NCBI GenBank assembly: GCA_019186985.1
Contig: JABARQ010000013.1
Span: forward strand, 124,001-188,000
Direction: 5' to 3'
DNA length: 64,000 bases
From: Prosthecobacter sp.
GTDB taxonomy: Bacteria; Verrucomicrobiota; Verrucomicrobiia; Verrucomicrobiales; Verrucomicrobiaceae
Shown here one piece after another: positions 44,936 to 53,194 of this stretch; positions within the stretch are counted from its first letter, which is position 1, and every line of letters begins with the position of its first letter. Below the pieces are notes generated by a model that saw nothing but the letters and a program-made list of their open reading frames with translations, made no database searches and was not told the origin of the DNA. The position numbers and the translations under genes are program-made.

Positions 44936-46333
44936 TCATTTTCCCAGCCGTTCCAGGATGTTGCGCGTGATGCGCTCCACCCGGGGGTCTTTGCCCTGGA
45001 GGCCGTGGGCCCAGTCGGTGGTGCCTGCGGTGAAGACCGTGCCGCCGCGCGTGTAGAGGCCCAGGCAGGCTGCGCCGGTGCGGCCGACCTCCCATTTTTC
45101 GTACCATTCAGCGTCGTCAGGATGCCAGCGCACGGGGCAGGTGGCCAGCACCTCAAAGGTGCTTGGCGTGCCGTCCTTGAAGGTGGGGAAGGGCAGGCCG
45201 TCCTTCCAGGCCAGCTCGCAGCCGTCGCACTCATAACCGACGATGGTGTCCTTGCCGCCGAGCTTGCCGCCACGCTTCAGGCCGGTGCCTTCAAAGATCC
45301 AGTGGTCCGGGCGGTGGATTTCATACTCGGCCGGCTCCTCCATGAACTGGCCGTGGCTTTTGCGGTAGCCTCCCCACAGGAAGCCGACGCCGGTGAGCTG
45401 GTTTTCCGGGCGTTTGAGCAGGTGGTGGCTCCAGGCGGTGCTGAGGGTTTTGAAGTCGCGCGTCGCGAAGACGGGGTCGAGGTGGTAGTTCTGCTTCCAG
45501 CAGGTGAAGGAGCGGCCTTCGTCCTCGGTGCGGACCTGCCAGCAGCAGGTGTTGCCGCTGAAGAACGCGACATTGCCGCCCTTGCCGATCCAGGCCTCAA
45601 GGTGATCGCGCATCGGCGTGCTCCAGTATTCATCGTGGCCGACGCTGAGCACGAGCTTGTAGCTAGGCAGAAGTTCGGGGTGGAACTCCAGATCCTCGTT
45701 GGCGGCAAATTCGAGGGGGACGCCCGCAGTCTCCGCCCATTGGACAAACGGCAGTTCCCAGCGGCTGAACTGGGAGGGGCCGGGCCTTTCGAAGCTGACG
45801 CGGTGGCCCTGGTTGTTGGAGAGGCTGTTGTAGGCGTAGACAGAGAAGCCGCCCCAGTTGTTGTAGGCATTGTAAGTGTTGGAGCAGAGCTGGAGCAGGA
45901 CCTTCGAGGTGCTGCCCGGCCTGTCCTCGCGGACGATGAACCAGGCGCCGCCCTGGGCGGTGCGGGCGCCCCGGTGGGTCCATTTGCCGCCGGAGTCGGC
46001 TGCGCGCAGGATGACCTCGTAATAGCCGGACTTCCATTCCTTGCCGACGGGAATGCTCAGGCTTTCCGGCCAGCGGCAGCCCATGGCGGAGGCATCTTCC
46101 GGGACTGGGTGCTCGGCTCCGGGAACGCCGCTCCTGCTCCAGACGACTTCGCGTCTGGCGCCCAGGCGTGCGACTTCGATGTCAAACTTCACCGCCGTGG
46201 TGCTGACGTGGACGCCGATTTCCTCGCCTTGGGCGACGCTGCGCCTTCCGGCATAACCTTCAATGAAAAGCGCGGTGGGTTCGGCGGCCTGGAGGGCAGC
46301 GGAGACGAGGAGCAGGGAGAGGAGGCGGAGCAT
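44936..46333 (-). CDS. N,N-dimethylformamidase beta-subunit-like secreted protein
   Basis: A 465-residue protein with signal peptide MLRLLSLLLVSAALQA and, over about 120-450, the fold shared with the large subunit of N,N-dimethylformamidase: LQLCSNTYNAYNNWGGFSVY, LVLSVGHDEYWSTPMRDHLE, NVAFFSGNTCCWQVR and TVFTAGTTDWAHGLQG. The N-terminal 100 residues form a beta domain. Tyr/Asp/Glu residues in HDEYWS probably sit at the active-site iron in the true enzyme, but the small subunit is absent and the protein is exported, so formamidase activity is not established. It diverges from no close gene and ends in a hairpin with T tract. Confidence 0.8.
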   Translation of the reverse strand: MLRLLSLLLVSAALQAAEPTALFIEGYAGRRSVAQGEEIGVHVSTTAVKFDIEVARLGARREVVWSRSGVPGAEHPVPEDASAMGCRWPESLSIPVGKEWKSGYYEVILRAADSGGKWTHRGARTAQGGAWFIVREDRPGSTSKVLLQLCSNTYNAYNNWGGFSVYAYNSLSNNQGHRVSFERPGPSQFSRWELPFVQWAETAGVPLEFAANEDLEFHPELLPSYKLVLSVGHDEYWSTPMRDHLEAWIGKGGNVAFFSGNTCCWQVRTEDEGRSFTCWKQNYHLDPVFATRDFKTLSTAWSHHLLKRPENQLTGVGFLWGGYRKSHGQFMEEPAEYEIHRPDHWIFEGTGLKRGGKLGGKDTIVGYECDGCELAWKDGLPFPTFKDGTPSTFEVLATCPVRWHPDDAEWYEKWEVGRTGAACLGLYTRGGTVFTAGTTDWAHGLQGKDPRVERITRNILERLGK

Positions 46334-46365
46334 GAAGACGCTACGCCGGAGGTGATGGACGGCTT

Positions 46366-46863
46366 TCAGACGGCGACCACGCGGAATTCCCGGTCGAGCA
46401 GCAGGTGGAGCCTTCTCAGCTGGTCGCGCAGGGCGGGGTCGGGTCTTGCCTCCAGGGCCTGCTCCACCCGTGATTCGAGGGTCGCCAGCGTGTTGCGGTC
46501 GCCATATTCTGCGAGACGTGTTTCGATGCCAGCGACCATCTGCAGCGCCTGCCGGATCAGGGAGGCTGCCTGATCCTCGCTGAATTCACCGGCTTCGAGC
46601 CGCCTGAGGATGCGGCATTCGAAGTGCCGGCAGCGCGTGGGGCGTTGTTCGTAGATGCCGCAGCGCCGGTCATGAAGGAAGCCGCAGGGCTGCTTGAAGT
46701 AGGGTTCCGTCTTGCGCCGGTTGATCTTCATGCCCAGCTTTTCGAGGGGCTTCATGGCGTCCTGAGGCTGGAGGCAGACGATGTCGAAAAGCACGCCGTT
46801 GCAGCACAGGCCGCAGGCCATGCAGAGGCGGGTGGCGGCTGAATCGGCGGACATGGGTGGCAT
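46366..46863 (-). CDS. YkgJ-family cysteine cluster protein
   Basis: A 165-residue protein with the Cys pattern of the YkgJ/Fe-S or zinc cluster family: CMACGLCCNGVLFDIVCL near residue 14, then KQPCGFLHDRRCGIYEQRP and TRCRHFECRIL. The spacing fits a metal cluster made from eight or nine Cys. The function of the family is unknown; some members are thought to bind an Fe-S centre. The C-terminal third is helical. Either ATG 46863 or ATG 46854 could be the start. It is followed 32 bp later on the minus strand by the dimethylformamidase-like gene. Confidence 0.88.
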   Translation of the reverse strand: MPPMSADSAATRLCMACGLCCNGVLFDIVCLQPQDAMKPLEKLGMKINRRKTEPYFKQPCGFLHDRRCGIYEQRPTRCRHFECRILRRLEAGEFSEDQAASLIRQALQMVAGIETRLAEYGDRNTLATLESRVEQALEARPDPALRDQLRRLHLLLDREFRVVAV

Positions 46864-46938
46864 TGTGTGTCACTTTTCTCACGATTTCCAGCGGGCAGGC
46901 GGGCCGGGCTTGCGATGAACTGCCTGCAACCCTAGCCT

Positions 46939-48477
46939 GTGAACGGTTTGACCTTCCTCGACGACACCTCCCCCCCCTGGAACCGACGCTTCTGGCTGCT
47001 GCTGGCCGGGGTTTTCATCTTCCGCGCCTGCTTCACGGTGTTTTTTTGCAGCTATGCCGACCTTTCCGGGGATGAGGCCTACTATTGGGACTGGGGACGG
47101 CGACTGGACTGGGGCTACTACAGCAAGCCGCCGATGATTGGATGGCTGATGGGGCTGGTGGGCTGGCTCACGGGCGCCTGTGACATCGGCATCCGGATGA
47201 CGGCGCTGGTGCTGGGTTCGCTGACGCTGGCGTCACTGTTTCTGCTGATGCGCCGGCTCTATGACGCCCGCACGGGGTTTCTGGCGGCGCTGCTGGTGCT
47301 GCTGACGCCGGCAAACACGGGGCTGAACCTGTTCCTGACCATAGATGCGCCGCTGCTGCTGTGCTGGTCGCTGGCGCTGCTGCTGTTCTGGCTTGCGGCG
47401 GAAAAGCCGGAGTGCGGATGGCGCTGGGCGGCGCTGACGGTCGTGCTCGGCCTGGGAGCCTTGAGCAAGCAGATGATGCTGGTGTTTCCGGTGCTGATGG
47501 TGCTTTTCGCCTTCGCTTCCAGTCAGGACCGCGGGCTGCTGCGCCGTCCGGGCCTGTGGCTGTCCATTTTTGGCGGCGCCGCCTTTTTGATCCCCGTGCT
47601 GCTCTGGCAGCAGAAGCATCATTGGATCACACTGGAGCACACCGCCCATCATTTCAACACCAAGAGCCTGGGGTTTGGCGGCTGGCTGGCACGCACCCTG
47701 GAATGGCCGGGGGTGCAGGCCCTGGTGTATTCGCCGGTGATTTGGGCGGCGATGGTGGTGGTCCTGGTGTTTGGCATCACCCGGTGGGGAGGGATGGGCA
47801 GGCGGGAACGCTACCTGCTCATCAGTTCGGTGCCAGCGCTGGGTGTGTTTACGCTGCTGGCCCTGCGTCAACGGATCAACCCAAACTGGCCCGCCGTCTT
47901 CTGGGTGCCGGCTCTCCTGCTGGTGGCGGCCTGGTTTGCCGGACATCTGCCAAGGCCTGGCATGCAGTCGTGGCGGCGCTGGGCCTTGCGTTCTGCCGTT
48001 GTGGTGGTGGTCCTGGCTCATGGGATCGTTCCTGTGGTCCTGCTGACCAGCCTCAAGGGGCACAAGAAGCTGGCTGAACTGCGTGGCTGGCGCGAGACCG
48101 GGGAGCAGGCGGGGAAATTTCTTGAGCAGGTGCCGCGACCTGGAAACACGTTTGTCCTCGCCCTGGGGCATCGTTACAACGCGGCCCAGATGGCGTTCAA
48201 CATGCCGCAGCACCCCCGGGTTTACCGCTTTGAATCCTCAGGCCGTCCCATGTCACAATATGAGATCTGGCCGGGGGCCGAGGAGCGGATGGGGGATGAT
48301 GCGCTGATCCTCACCTCCAAGGGGCTGCCGCCGGCGGTCTCCGAGTGCTTCGAATCGGTGGAAAAGAGAGGCCGGGTGCAGGTGCCGCTGGGCGACGAGA
48401 CCCGGATCTATGACGTCCATCTGGGCATTCGCCTGAAGGAGTGGAAACCGATTGCCCAACCAGAATTGAATCCATGA
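46939..48477 (+). CDS. GT39-family membrane glycosyltransferase (ArnT/PMT-like)
   Basis: A 512-residue polytopic protein with about 10-12 hydrophobic segments. The first periplasmic loop holds the catalytic acid pair in SYADLSGDEAYYWDWG, followed by YYSKPPMIGWLMGL, characteristic of GT39/ArnT transferases that use polyprenyl-phosphate sugars. Acceptors may be lipid A-like lipids or proteins; the sequence does not say. Start GTG 46939. Its stop overlaps the ATG of the PAP2 phosphatase by four bases (ATGA), so the two are translationally coupled and probably act in one lipid-linked sugar pathway. Confidence 0.88.
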   Translation: MNGLTFLDDTSPPWNRRFWLLLAGVFIFRACFTVFFCSYADLSGDEAYYWDWGRRLDWGYYSKPPMIGWLMGLVGWLTGACDIGIRMTALVLGSLTLASLFLLMRRLYDARTGFLAALLVLLTPANTGLNLFLTIDAPLLLCWSLALLLFWLAAEKPECGWRWAALTVVLGLGALSKQMMLVFPVLMVLFAFASSQDRGLLRRPGLWLSIFGGAAFLIPVLLWQQKHHWITLEHTAHHFNTKSLGFGGWLARTLEWPGVQALVYSPVIWAAMVVVLVFGITRWGGMGRRERYLLISSVPALGVFTLLALRQRINPNWPAVFWVPALLLVAAWFAGHLPRPGMQSWRRWALRSAVVVVVLAHGIVPVVLLTSLKGHKKLAELRGWRETGEQAGKFLEQVPRPGNTFVLALGHRYNAAQMAFNMPQHPRVYRFESSGRPMSQYEIWPGAEERMGDDALILTSKGLPPAVSECFESVEKRGRVQVPLGDETRIYDVHLGIRLKEWKPIAQPELNP

Positions 48478-49106
48478 TTTCCTGGGACTACCAGCTGCTG
48501 CACCTGATCAACCGTGACTGGAGTCACCCCTTCCTGGATTACTGGATGCCGGCGGTCTCGGCCGTGGACAGCTGGATGCCGCTGTTCATCATCGCGCTGC
48601 TCGTGGTGGTGTGGAAGGGGCGTCTCCGTGGCGTGATCTACATCGTGAGCCTGGCCGTGGCCCTGGGGGTGGGTGACGGCCTGGTGTCCAAGCACTTCAA
48701 GGTCATGGTTGGCAGGGAACGTCCGGCCTGTTCCACCGAGGGGTTGCTGGAGCGTGACCTGGGCAAGGCCATCCCTGGATGGAAAAGGTTTTTCGAGCCC
48801 CTGCGAATCGTCCCCACCCGCATACGGCCGGGGTTTCGGACAAACTCCTTCCCCAGCAGCCACACCATCAACATGTTTGCCGTGGCCACCATCACGGCCC
48901 TTTTTCACCGGCGATGGGGCGTCTTCGCCTATGTCCTGGCTTTCATCGTGGCCTACTCCCGGTTGTACTGCGCGGCCCACTGGCCCAGTGACGTCATACC
49001 TTCGATGGGCCTGGGGATCCTGATCGGGCTGGTGGTCGGAACCGGGGTCCCGAAGCTGGCTGGCCTGGGTGTGTCCTGGCTGCGTCTCCGCTCAGGACGA
49101 CCGTAG
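48474..49106 (+). CDS. PAP2-family membrane phosphatase
   Basis: A 210-residue integral membrane protein with the three phosphatase motifs: KVMVGRERP (C1), SFPSSHTINM (C2, with Ser in place of the usual Gly) and SRLYCAAHWPSDV (C3, catalytic His and Asp). Five or six helices are visible. Such enzymes remove phosphate from undecaprenyl pyrophosphate, lipid A or phosphatidic acid. Because it is coupled to the GT39 gene, a role in recycling the lipid carrier or trimming the lipid acceptor is likely. ATG 48474 is fixed by the ATGA overlap. Confidence 0.9.
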   Translation: MISWDYQLLHLINRDWSHPFLDYWMPAVSAVDSWMPLFIIALLVVVWKGRLRGVIYIVSLAVALGVGDGLVSKHFKVMVGRERPACSTEGLLERDLGKAIPGWKRFFEPLRIVPTRIRPGFRTNSFPSSHTINMFAVATITALFHRRWGVFAYVLAFIVAYSRLYCAAHWPSDVIPSMGLGILIGLVVGTGVPKLAGLGVSWLRLRSGRP

Positions 49107-49184
49107 GATGTCCGCCTTGTTTCTGAAAAGTCGGGTCGAGAAATGTTCCGCACGGACGTTCTACTGTCCGTCATTTCTGAGTTC

Positions 49185-50711
49185 ATGCGCAAAGTCCTCG
49201 CCCTTCTCCTCTTCGCCGCTGCCGCGGCGCTTGCCTTCCTCGCCCTTCGGCCTTCCTCCGGCGAGGGCGGCTCGGGGCGTCTGACCGTCTATTGCGCCGC
49301 CGGCCTGAAGAAGCCGGTCGAGGCGATTGCGGCTCAGTATGAAAAGGAGACGGGAACCAAGGTGGAACTGCAGTTTGGCGGGTCGGGCACGCTCCTCAGC
49401 CAGCTGAAGATTGCGAAGCAGGGCGACCTGTTCATTGCGGCGGACGACGGCTCCCTGGCGGATGCCAGAAAGACAGACACCATCCGCGAAGTCCTGCCCG
49501 TGGCGTTGCAGCATGCGGTGATCGCCGTGGCCCAAGGCAACCCCAGGGTCATCAAGGGGCTTGCGGATCTGGAAAAGCCCGGCCTGAAGCTGGCCCTGCC
49601 GAATCCCGAGGCGGCAAGCGCAGGCAAGGTGGCGAAGCGCCTGCTGAAGGAACGCTGGGAGGTTCTGGCGAAGCATGCGGCCGTGATGAAGCCCACGGTG
49701 ACCGAGATCGCCGCGGACGTGAAGCTGGGTGCATGTGATGCGGCGCTGGTATGGGACAGCACCGCCAGCCAGTTTGGACTTGAGGCCGTTCTGCTTCCGG
49801 AGCTTTCCGGACATGCCGAAAAGGCCAGCGTGGCCGTGCTGAGCACCGCACGTTCATCGGTGGAGGCGCTGAAGTTCGCCCGTTACCTGGGCGCTCCTGA
49901 AAAAGGCGGCGCTGTGTTTGCCGCACAAGGGTTTCAGCCGGCGGGTGGAGACCGCTGGGCGGTGAAGCCGGAACTGATCCTTTACAGCGGTGGCGTGAAC
50001 CGCCCTGCGATTGAAGCATTGGTTCAGCAGTTCGCCGACCATGAGGGCGTGGGCGTGACGACGGTGTTCAACGGCTGCGGCATTCTCTGCGCGGCGATGA
50101 AGACGATGAAGGACACGGCCAACCCCAAGTTTCCGGATGTCTATTATGCCTGCGACGTGTGCTTCGTGCCGCCGGTGGCGGAGAACTTTCCCGAGGCGGT
50201 GCTGCTGACGGAGTCTGAGATCGTGATCGCCGTGCCGAAGGGCAACCCCAGGGGCATCCGCACCCTGGCGGACCTGGCGCAGCCCGGCCTGCGGGTTGGG
50301 CTTTGCAATGCCGAGCAGTCCACGCTGGGCTTCATGACCGCGGGCATCCTGCGCAGCATGAACCTCCTGGAAGGCGTCATGAAGAACGCCTCCAGCCAGG
50401 TGCCGACGGGCGACTTCCTGGTGAACCAGCTGCGCACCGGCGCGCTGGACGCCGCCGTGGTCTACCGAACCAACATTCAGTCTCAGCCGGATCATTTTGA
50501 AGCCGTGCCCCTGCCTGCGGACAAGGCGAAGGCCATCCAGCCCTTCGCCGTGCGCAAGGATTCCCCGAACGCAGCGCTTGGACACCGGCTGCTGGACTGG
50601 CTGAGGAATCACAAGGAGAGCTTTGAGAAGGCGGGATTCGTCTGGCGTGGCGACAGCGTGCCGGTGAAGAGCGGCGAGCTTGAGATTCCCGACTACCTCA
50701 GGCAGAAGTGA
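49185..50711 (+). CDS. Double ModA-like periplasmic binding protein
   Basis: A 508-residue exported protein (signal peptide MRKVLALLLFAAAAALAFLA) made of two tandem type II solute-binding domains of the molybdate/tungstate (ModA) kind. Domain 1 (about 32-265) starts LTVYCAAGLKKPVEAIAAQY with the oxyanion loop QFGGSGTLLSQLK; domain 2 (about 272-495) starts LILYSGGVNRPAIEALVQQF with VFNGCGILCAAMK. Domain 2 has three extra Cys (YYACDVCFVPP). ModB and ModC genes are absent from the window. It could feed a distant transporter, act as an oxyanion sensor, or chelate. The next gene, a rhodanese lipoprotein, starts within 10 bp. Confidence 0.88.
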   Translation: MRKVLALLLFAAAAALAFLALRPSSGEGGSGRLTVYCAAGLKKPVEAIAAQYEKETGTKVELQFGGSGTLLSQLKIAKQGDLFIAADDGSLADARKTDTIREVLPVALQHAVIAVAQGNPRVIKGLADLEKPGLKLALPNPEAASAGKVAKRLLKERWEVLAKHAAVMKPTVTEIAADVKLGACDAALVWDSTASQFGLEAVLLPELSGHAEKASVAVLSTARSSVEALKFARYLGAPEKGGAVFAAQGFQPAGGDRWAVKPELILYSGGVNRPAIEALVQQFADHEGVGVTTVFNGCGILCAAMKTMKDTANPKFPDVYYACDVCFVPPVAENFPEAVLLTESEIVIAVPKGNPRGIRTLADLAQPGLRVGLCNAEQSTLGFMTAGILRSMNLLEGVMKNASSQVPTGDFLVNQLRTGALDAAVVYRTNIQSQPDHFEAVPLPADKAKAIQPFAVRKDSPNAALGHRLLDWLRNHKESFEKAGFVWRGDSVPVKSGELEIPDYLRQK

Positions 50712-50716
50712 CGGTG

Positions 50717-51157
50717 ATGTCGCGTCGAACCTGCCTTTTCCTGCTGCCGTTGACCGGGCTTGTCTTCGGCTGCAAACCCATGCCGGTGGCCGGGCCAGCC
50801 CTTGAACCTCCGGCAATCAACCTGCCCCAGGCGGCCAGGGGCCTGGATGCATCCGAGGCCGCCGCATGGATCCAGGCCAGATCCTCCCCGATGATCCTGG
50901 ATGTTCGCGAAGACTGGGAAATCCGCAAGTTTGGCGGAATTCCAGGTGCGGTGTGGGCGGACTTCCTCAACGAACAGCGCTTTGAAGAGGCCGTGGCGAA
51001 GCTCGGCAGGTCAAGGCCCTGCCTTGTCTACTGCGCGCTTGGCGGACGATCCCGCCAGGCGGTGGCCAGGCTGGCGGCAAAGGGCTTCACGGATCTTTCC
51101 TGGCTGGAGGGTGGCTTTGAGGCCTGGGTTCAGTCAGGGAAGCCGGTGCGGCGTTGA
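50717..51157 (+). CDS. Rhodanese-like lipoprotein
   Basis: A 146-residue protein with a lipoprotein signal peptide (LPLTGLVFGC, lipid-bearing Cys19) and a single rhodanese domain (about 45-140). Cys106 in VYCALGGRSRQA is the catalytic cysteine; DVREDWEIRKFGGIPGA is the conserved start. It should transfer or bind sulfur at the outer face of a membrane. It is immediately downstream of the double ModA protein, with the ATG at 50717, 5 bp after the stop (a GTG at 50708 overlaps it). A shared job in oxyanion or sulfur handling is inferred. Its 3' end overlaps the convergent peptidase gene by 71 bp. Confidence 0.87.
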   Translation: MSRRTCLFLLPLTGLVFGCKPMPVAGPALEPPAINLPQAARGLDASEAAAWIQARSSPMILDVREDWEIRKFGGIPGAVWADFLNEQRFEEAVAKLGRSRPCLVYCALGGRSRQAVARLAAKGFTDLSWLEGGFEAWVQSGKPVRR

Positions 51158-51800
51158 CGAGGCCGGGCACGCTGCCGTAACCATGCAGGGACGCCTTGGA
51201 TTCCGGCCCTGGCAGGACCAGGTCAAAAATGCTGACACCGGTGCGACGCTGGCCTTCATACCGACGGCCGTCGCTGGCTCCGAAGACGACCGGCTTGCCG
51301 CTCTTTTTGTTCGTTCCCAGGAAGAGCATCACATGGGTGACCGGGGTGCTGCGCCTGGCGGATTCGTAGGTGCCTGACCAGAAGACGAGGTCGCCGGGCT
51401 TCAAATGTGCGAACTCCGGATGATCGAGCGAGGCGGCCAGTTTGATCCTGTGAAGACGACCCTTTCCTGCAATCCAGTCACACATCGCGTCGGACTGCCT
51501 GGGCACATCCTTGATTCCTGAGCTGCTGAGCAGGTGATGAATGGTGCCCGAACAGTCCATGCCTCCCCGTCCGGGATCGTTGGATCCAAAGAGGTAGGTG
51601 AGGTTCATCCGGGTCAGGGCCAGCGCGGAACGGATGAGGGACTGAACCTTCTCCGGCTGTGCGCTGAGCTCTGCCAGGCCGGTCTCGTCCATCGTGCTGA
51701 CCGCCGCAGGCCTGCGGACCTCCTCCGCCGGGGCTGGCTGGGCGGCGGCTTGTGGAAAGAGGGCTGAGAGAGGGAGAAATGCCAGAAGGCGGAGGTTCAT
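51087..51800 (-). CDS. C40 (NlpC/P60) family secreted peptidase
   Basis: A 237-residue protein with signal peptide MNLRLLAFLPLSALFPQAAA and an NlpC/P60 domain (about 55-205). Cys83 in GGMDCSGTIHHLL is the nucleophile; His156 in TPVTHVMLFLG is the second catalytic residue. It should cleave peptidoglycan stem peptides in the periplasm. The C-terminal 25 residues are Pro-rich and encoded in DNA that also codes on the opposite strand for the end of the rhodanese lipoprotein (51087-51157). A true shorter end cannot be excluded, but the frame is continuous. Confidence 0.87.
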   Translation of the reverse strand: MNLRLLAFLPLSALFPQAAAQPAPAEEVRRPAAVSTMDETGLAELSAQPEKVQSLIRSALALTRMNLTYLFGSNDPGRGGMDCSGTIHHLLSSSGIKDVPRQSDAMCDWIAGKGRLHRIKLAASLDHPEFAHLKPGDLVFWSGTYESARRSTPVTHVMLFLGTNKKSGKPVVFGASDGRRYEGQRRTGVSIFDLVLPGPESKASLHGYGSVPGLVNAAPASLTEPRPQSHPPARKDP

Positions 51801-52040
51801 CGAATCAGGTCTTGTTTATTGTTAGTCCTTCCCGCCGCCGGAAGCTGCTGAAAAGTCTCCGGAAAGGCGGGGCTTCGGCCACACCCATGACGACGGACGA
51901 CCACGCCAAGTTCCCAGGGCTTTTGAAGGATGCTGTTCAGAAGAATACCCTTGGGAAAGGCTGGAAGCAGCATGAAAAGGCTAGATTATTTAAGATTCCT
52001 GTAGTACTTATACAGCTAAATCAATTTTTTCGCGACAGCC

Positions 52041-52772
52041 ATGCCTCGCCGCCCCGCCTCCACCCTCGATTCTCCCACCATGGGTTCCGCCACCGCAGAG
52101 GACAATGTGATCCGCTTCGATGACGCTCCTGAGTTTTCCTTTCGTCAACGTGACGACGACTCCATGGAAGACATGGAGCAGCAGGTGAAGGAGGCCCAGC
52201 GCCGGCTGGCCGACCTACGCGCCCAGCAGGAGGAGGTGGAGCGGCAGAAGCAGATCCTTGAGGCGCTGCGCCAGAAGCAGGAACGCTTTGTCAGCGGCAA
52301 AAAGGAGGTCACGGACAAGCTTGAGCGCGCCCTGCGCTCCATCGTGGATGAACTGGAGGAGGCCCGGCGCCGGATCGAGGACCTGGCGGTGACCCAGAAG
52401 GATTTCGAAGACCGCCTGGACGATCTGAGGACCTATCTGCCGGAACGCTGGCAGCGCAGTCATCTCGACCATGAGCTGGACCGTGCCCTGTCCTCGCTTC
52501 AGGATGCCGAAGTCAGCTATGAGAAGGGCGTGCACCGCCTCATGCAGCACCGCGCGGCGGCCCAGCTGGAGCCTGTCGTGATGTCGCCCATTCATGCCGC
52601 GATCGCTCCCCATCATGAAGTTGAGGAGGCGGCGGCCGATTCCATCCTGCATTCCAGCCACACCGGCGGCCGTGATGACCTGGTTTCCTGGGCCCGCCGC
52701 GGCCTGGCCTTCAACGCCGCCCTGATCACCGCCCTCGTGCTGCTGCTCATCCTCGCCCGGATGATGTTCTAG
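52041..52772 (+). CDS. Coiled-coil protein with C-terminal membrane anchor
   Basis: A 243-residue protein of unknown family. Residues about 43-135 form a long coiled coil (EEVERQKQILEALRQKQERF, DKLERALRSIVDELEEARRR). A His-rich linker follows, and the last 22 residues (FNAALITALVLLLILARMMF) are a membrane helix, so it is tail-anchored with the coiled coil in the cytoplasm. ATG 52041 is used; ATG 52080 is an alternative. The next gene, 41 bp downstream, encodes a smaller protein of similar architecture, and they may form a complex. About 240 bp of AT-rich DNA precede it. Confidence 0.75.
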   Translation: MPRRPASTLDSPTMGSATAEDNVIRFDDAPEFSFRQRDDDSMEDMEQQVKEAQRRLADLRAQQEEVERQKQILEALRQKQERFVSGKKEVTDKLERALRSIVDELEEARRRIEDLAVTQKDFEDRLDDLRTYLPERWQRSHLDHELDRALSSLQDAEVSYEKGVHRLMQHRAAAQLEPVVMSPIHAAIAPHHEVEEAAADSILHSSHTGGRDDLVSWARRGLAFNAALITALVLLLILARMMF

Positions 52773-52813
52773 ACCTAACCGAAAGTTCACCCCTGGTCCG
52801 CTCCCGACTTGCC

Positions 52814-53194
52814 ATGAACCAAAAAGTCCGCACCCAGCGCCTCCGCTACGCCTCCGACATGCTGGCGGCCCCCCTGCCCTCCGCGAAGCCGTCCAGGAGG
52901 CAGATCCGCCACCTGGAATCACGTTCACGTGAGCTTGAGGAGGAGATTTCACGGCTTGAATGCACCATCGCCGCAGCACCTGCGGCGATGCGGCAGCACC
53001 GTCTGGCCACCCGGGACACCCTGCCGGCGATCCGTCCTTCCGCATCCAGGAGCAGGCCTGCCGCCAGCAAGCTCCCCCTGGTTCAAAAGCGTGCGATGCA
53101 GAAGGCCCGCATGGCCAAGCTGGTCGAGCTTCTCATCGTCTGCGGCGTCCTGGCTGCCGCAGTCGGCTGGCTGCGTCAGTGGCTGAACTGGTGA
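52814..53194 (+). CDS. Small coiled-coil protein with C-terminal membrane anchor
   Basis: A 126-residue protein of no recognised family. Residues about 27-50 (RRQIRHLESRSRELEEEISR) are a short coiled coil. A basic, Pro/Ser-rich middle leads to a C-terminal membrane helix (VELLIVCGVLAAAVGWL), so it is also tail-anchored. It follows the larger coiled-coil gene in the same direction with 41 bp between them. Its last 62 bp overlap the 3' end of trmO on the opposite strand. Function unknown. Confidence 0.7.
   Translation: MNQKVRTQRLRYASDMLAAPLPSAKPSRRQIRHLESRSRELEEEISRLECTIAAAPAAMRQHRLATRDTLPAIRPSASRSRPAASKLPLVQKRAMQKARMAKLVELLIVCGVLAAAVGWLRQWLNW

Noticed and set aside
51752..52123. 123-codon plus-strand frame upstream of the coiled-coil gene
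   Set aside because: It overlaps the start of the C40 peptidase gene on one side and the coiled-coil gene on the other in a different frame, with no recognisable content.
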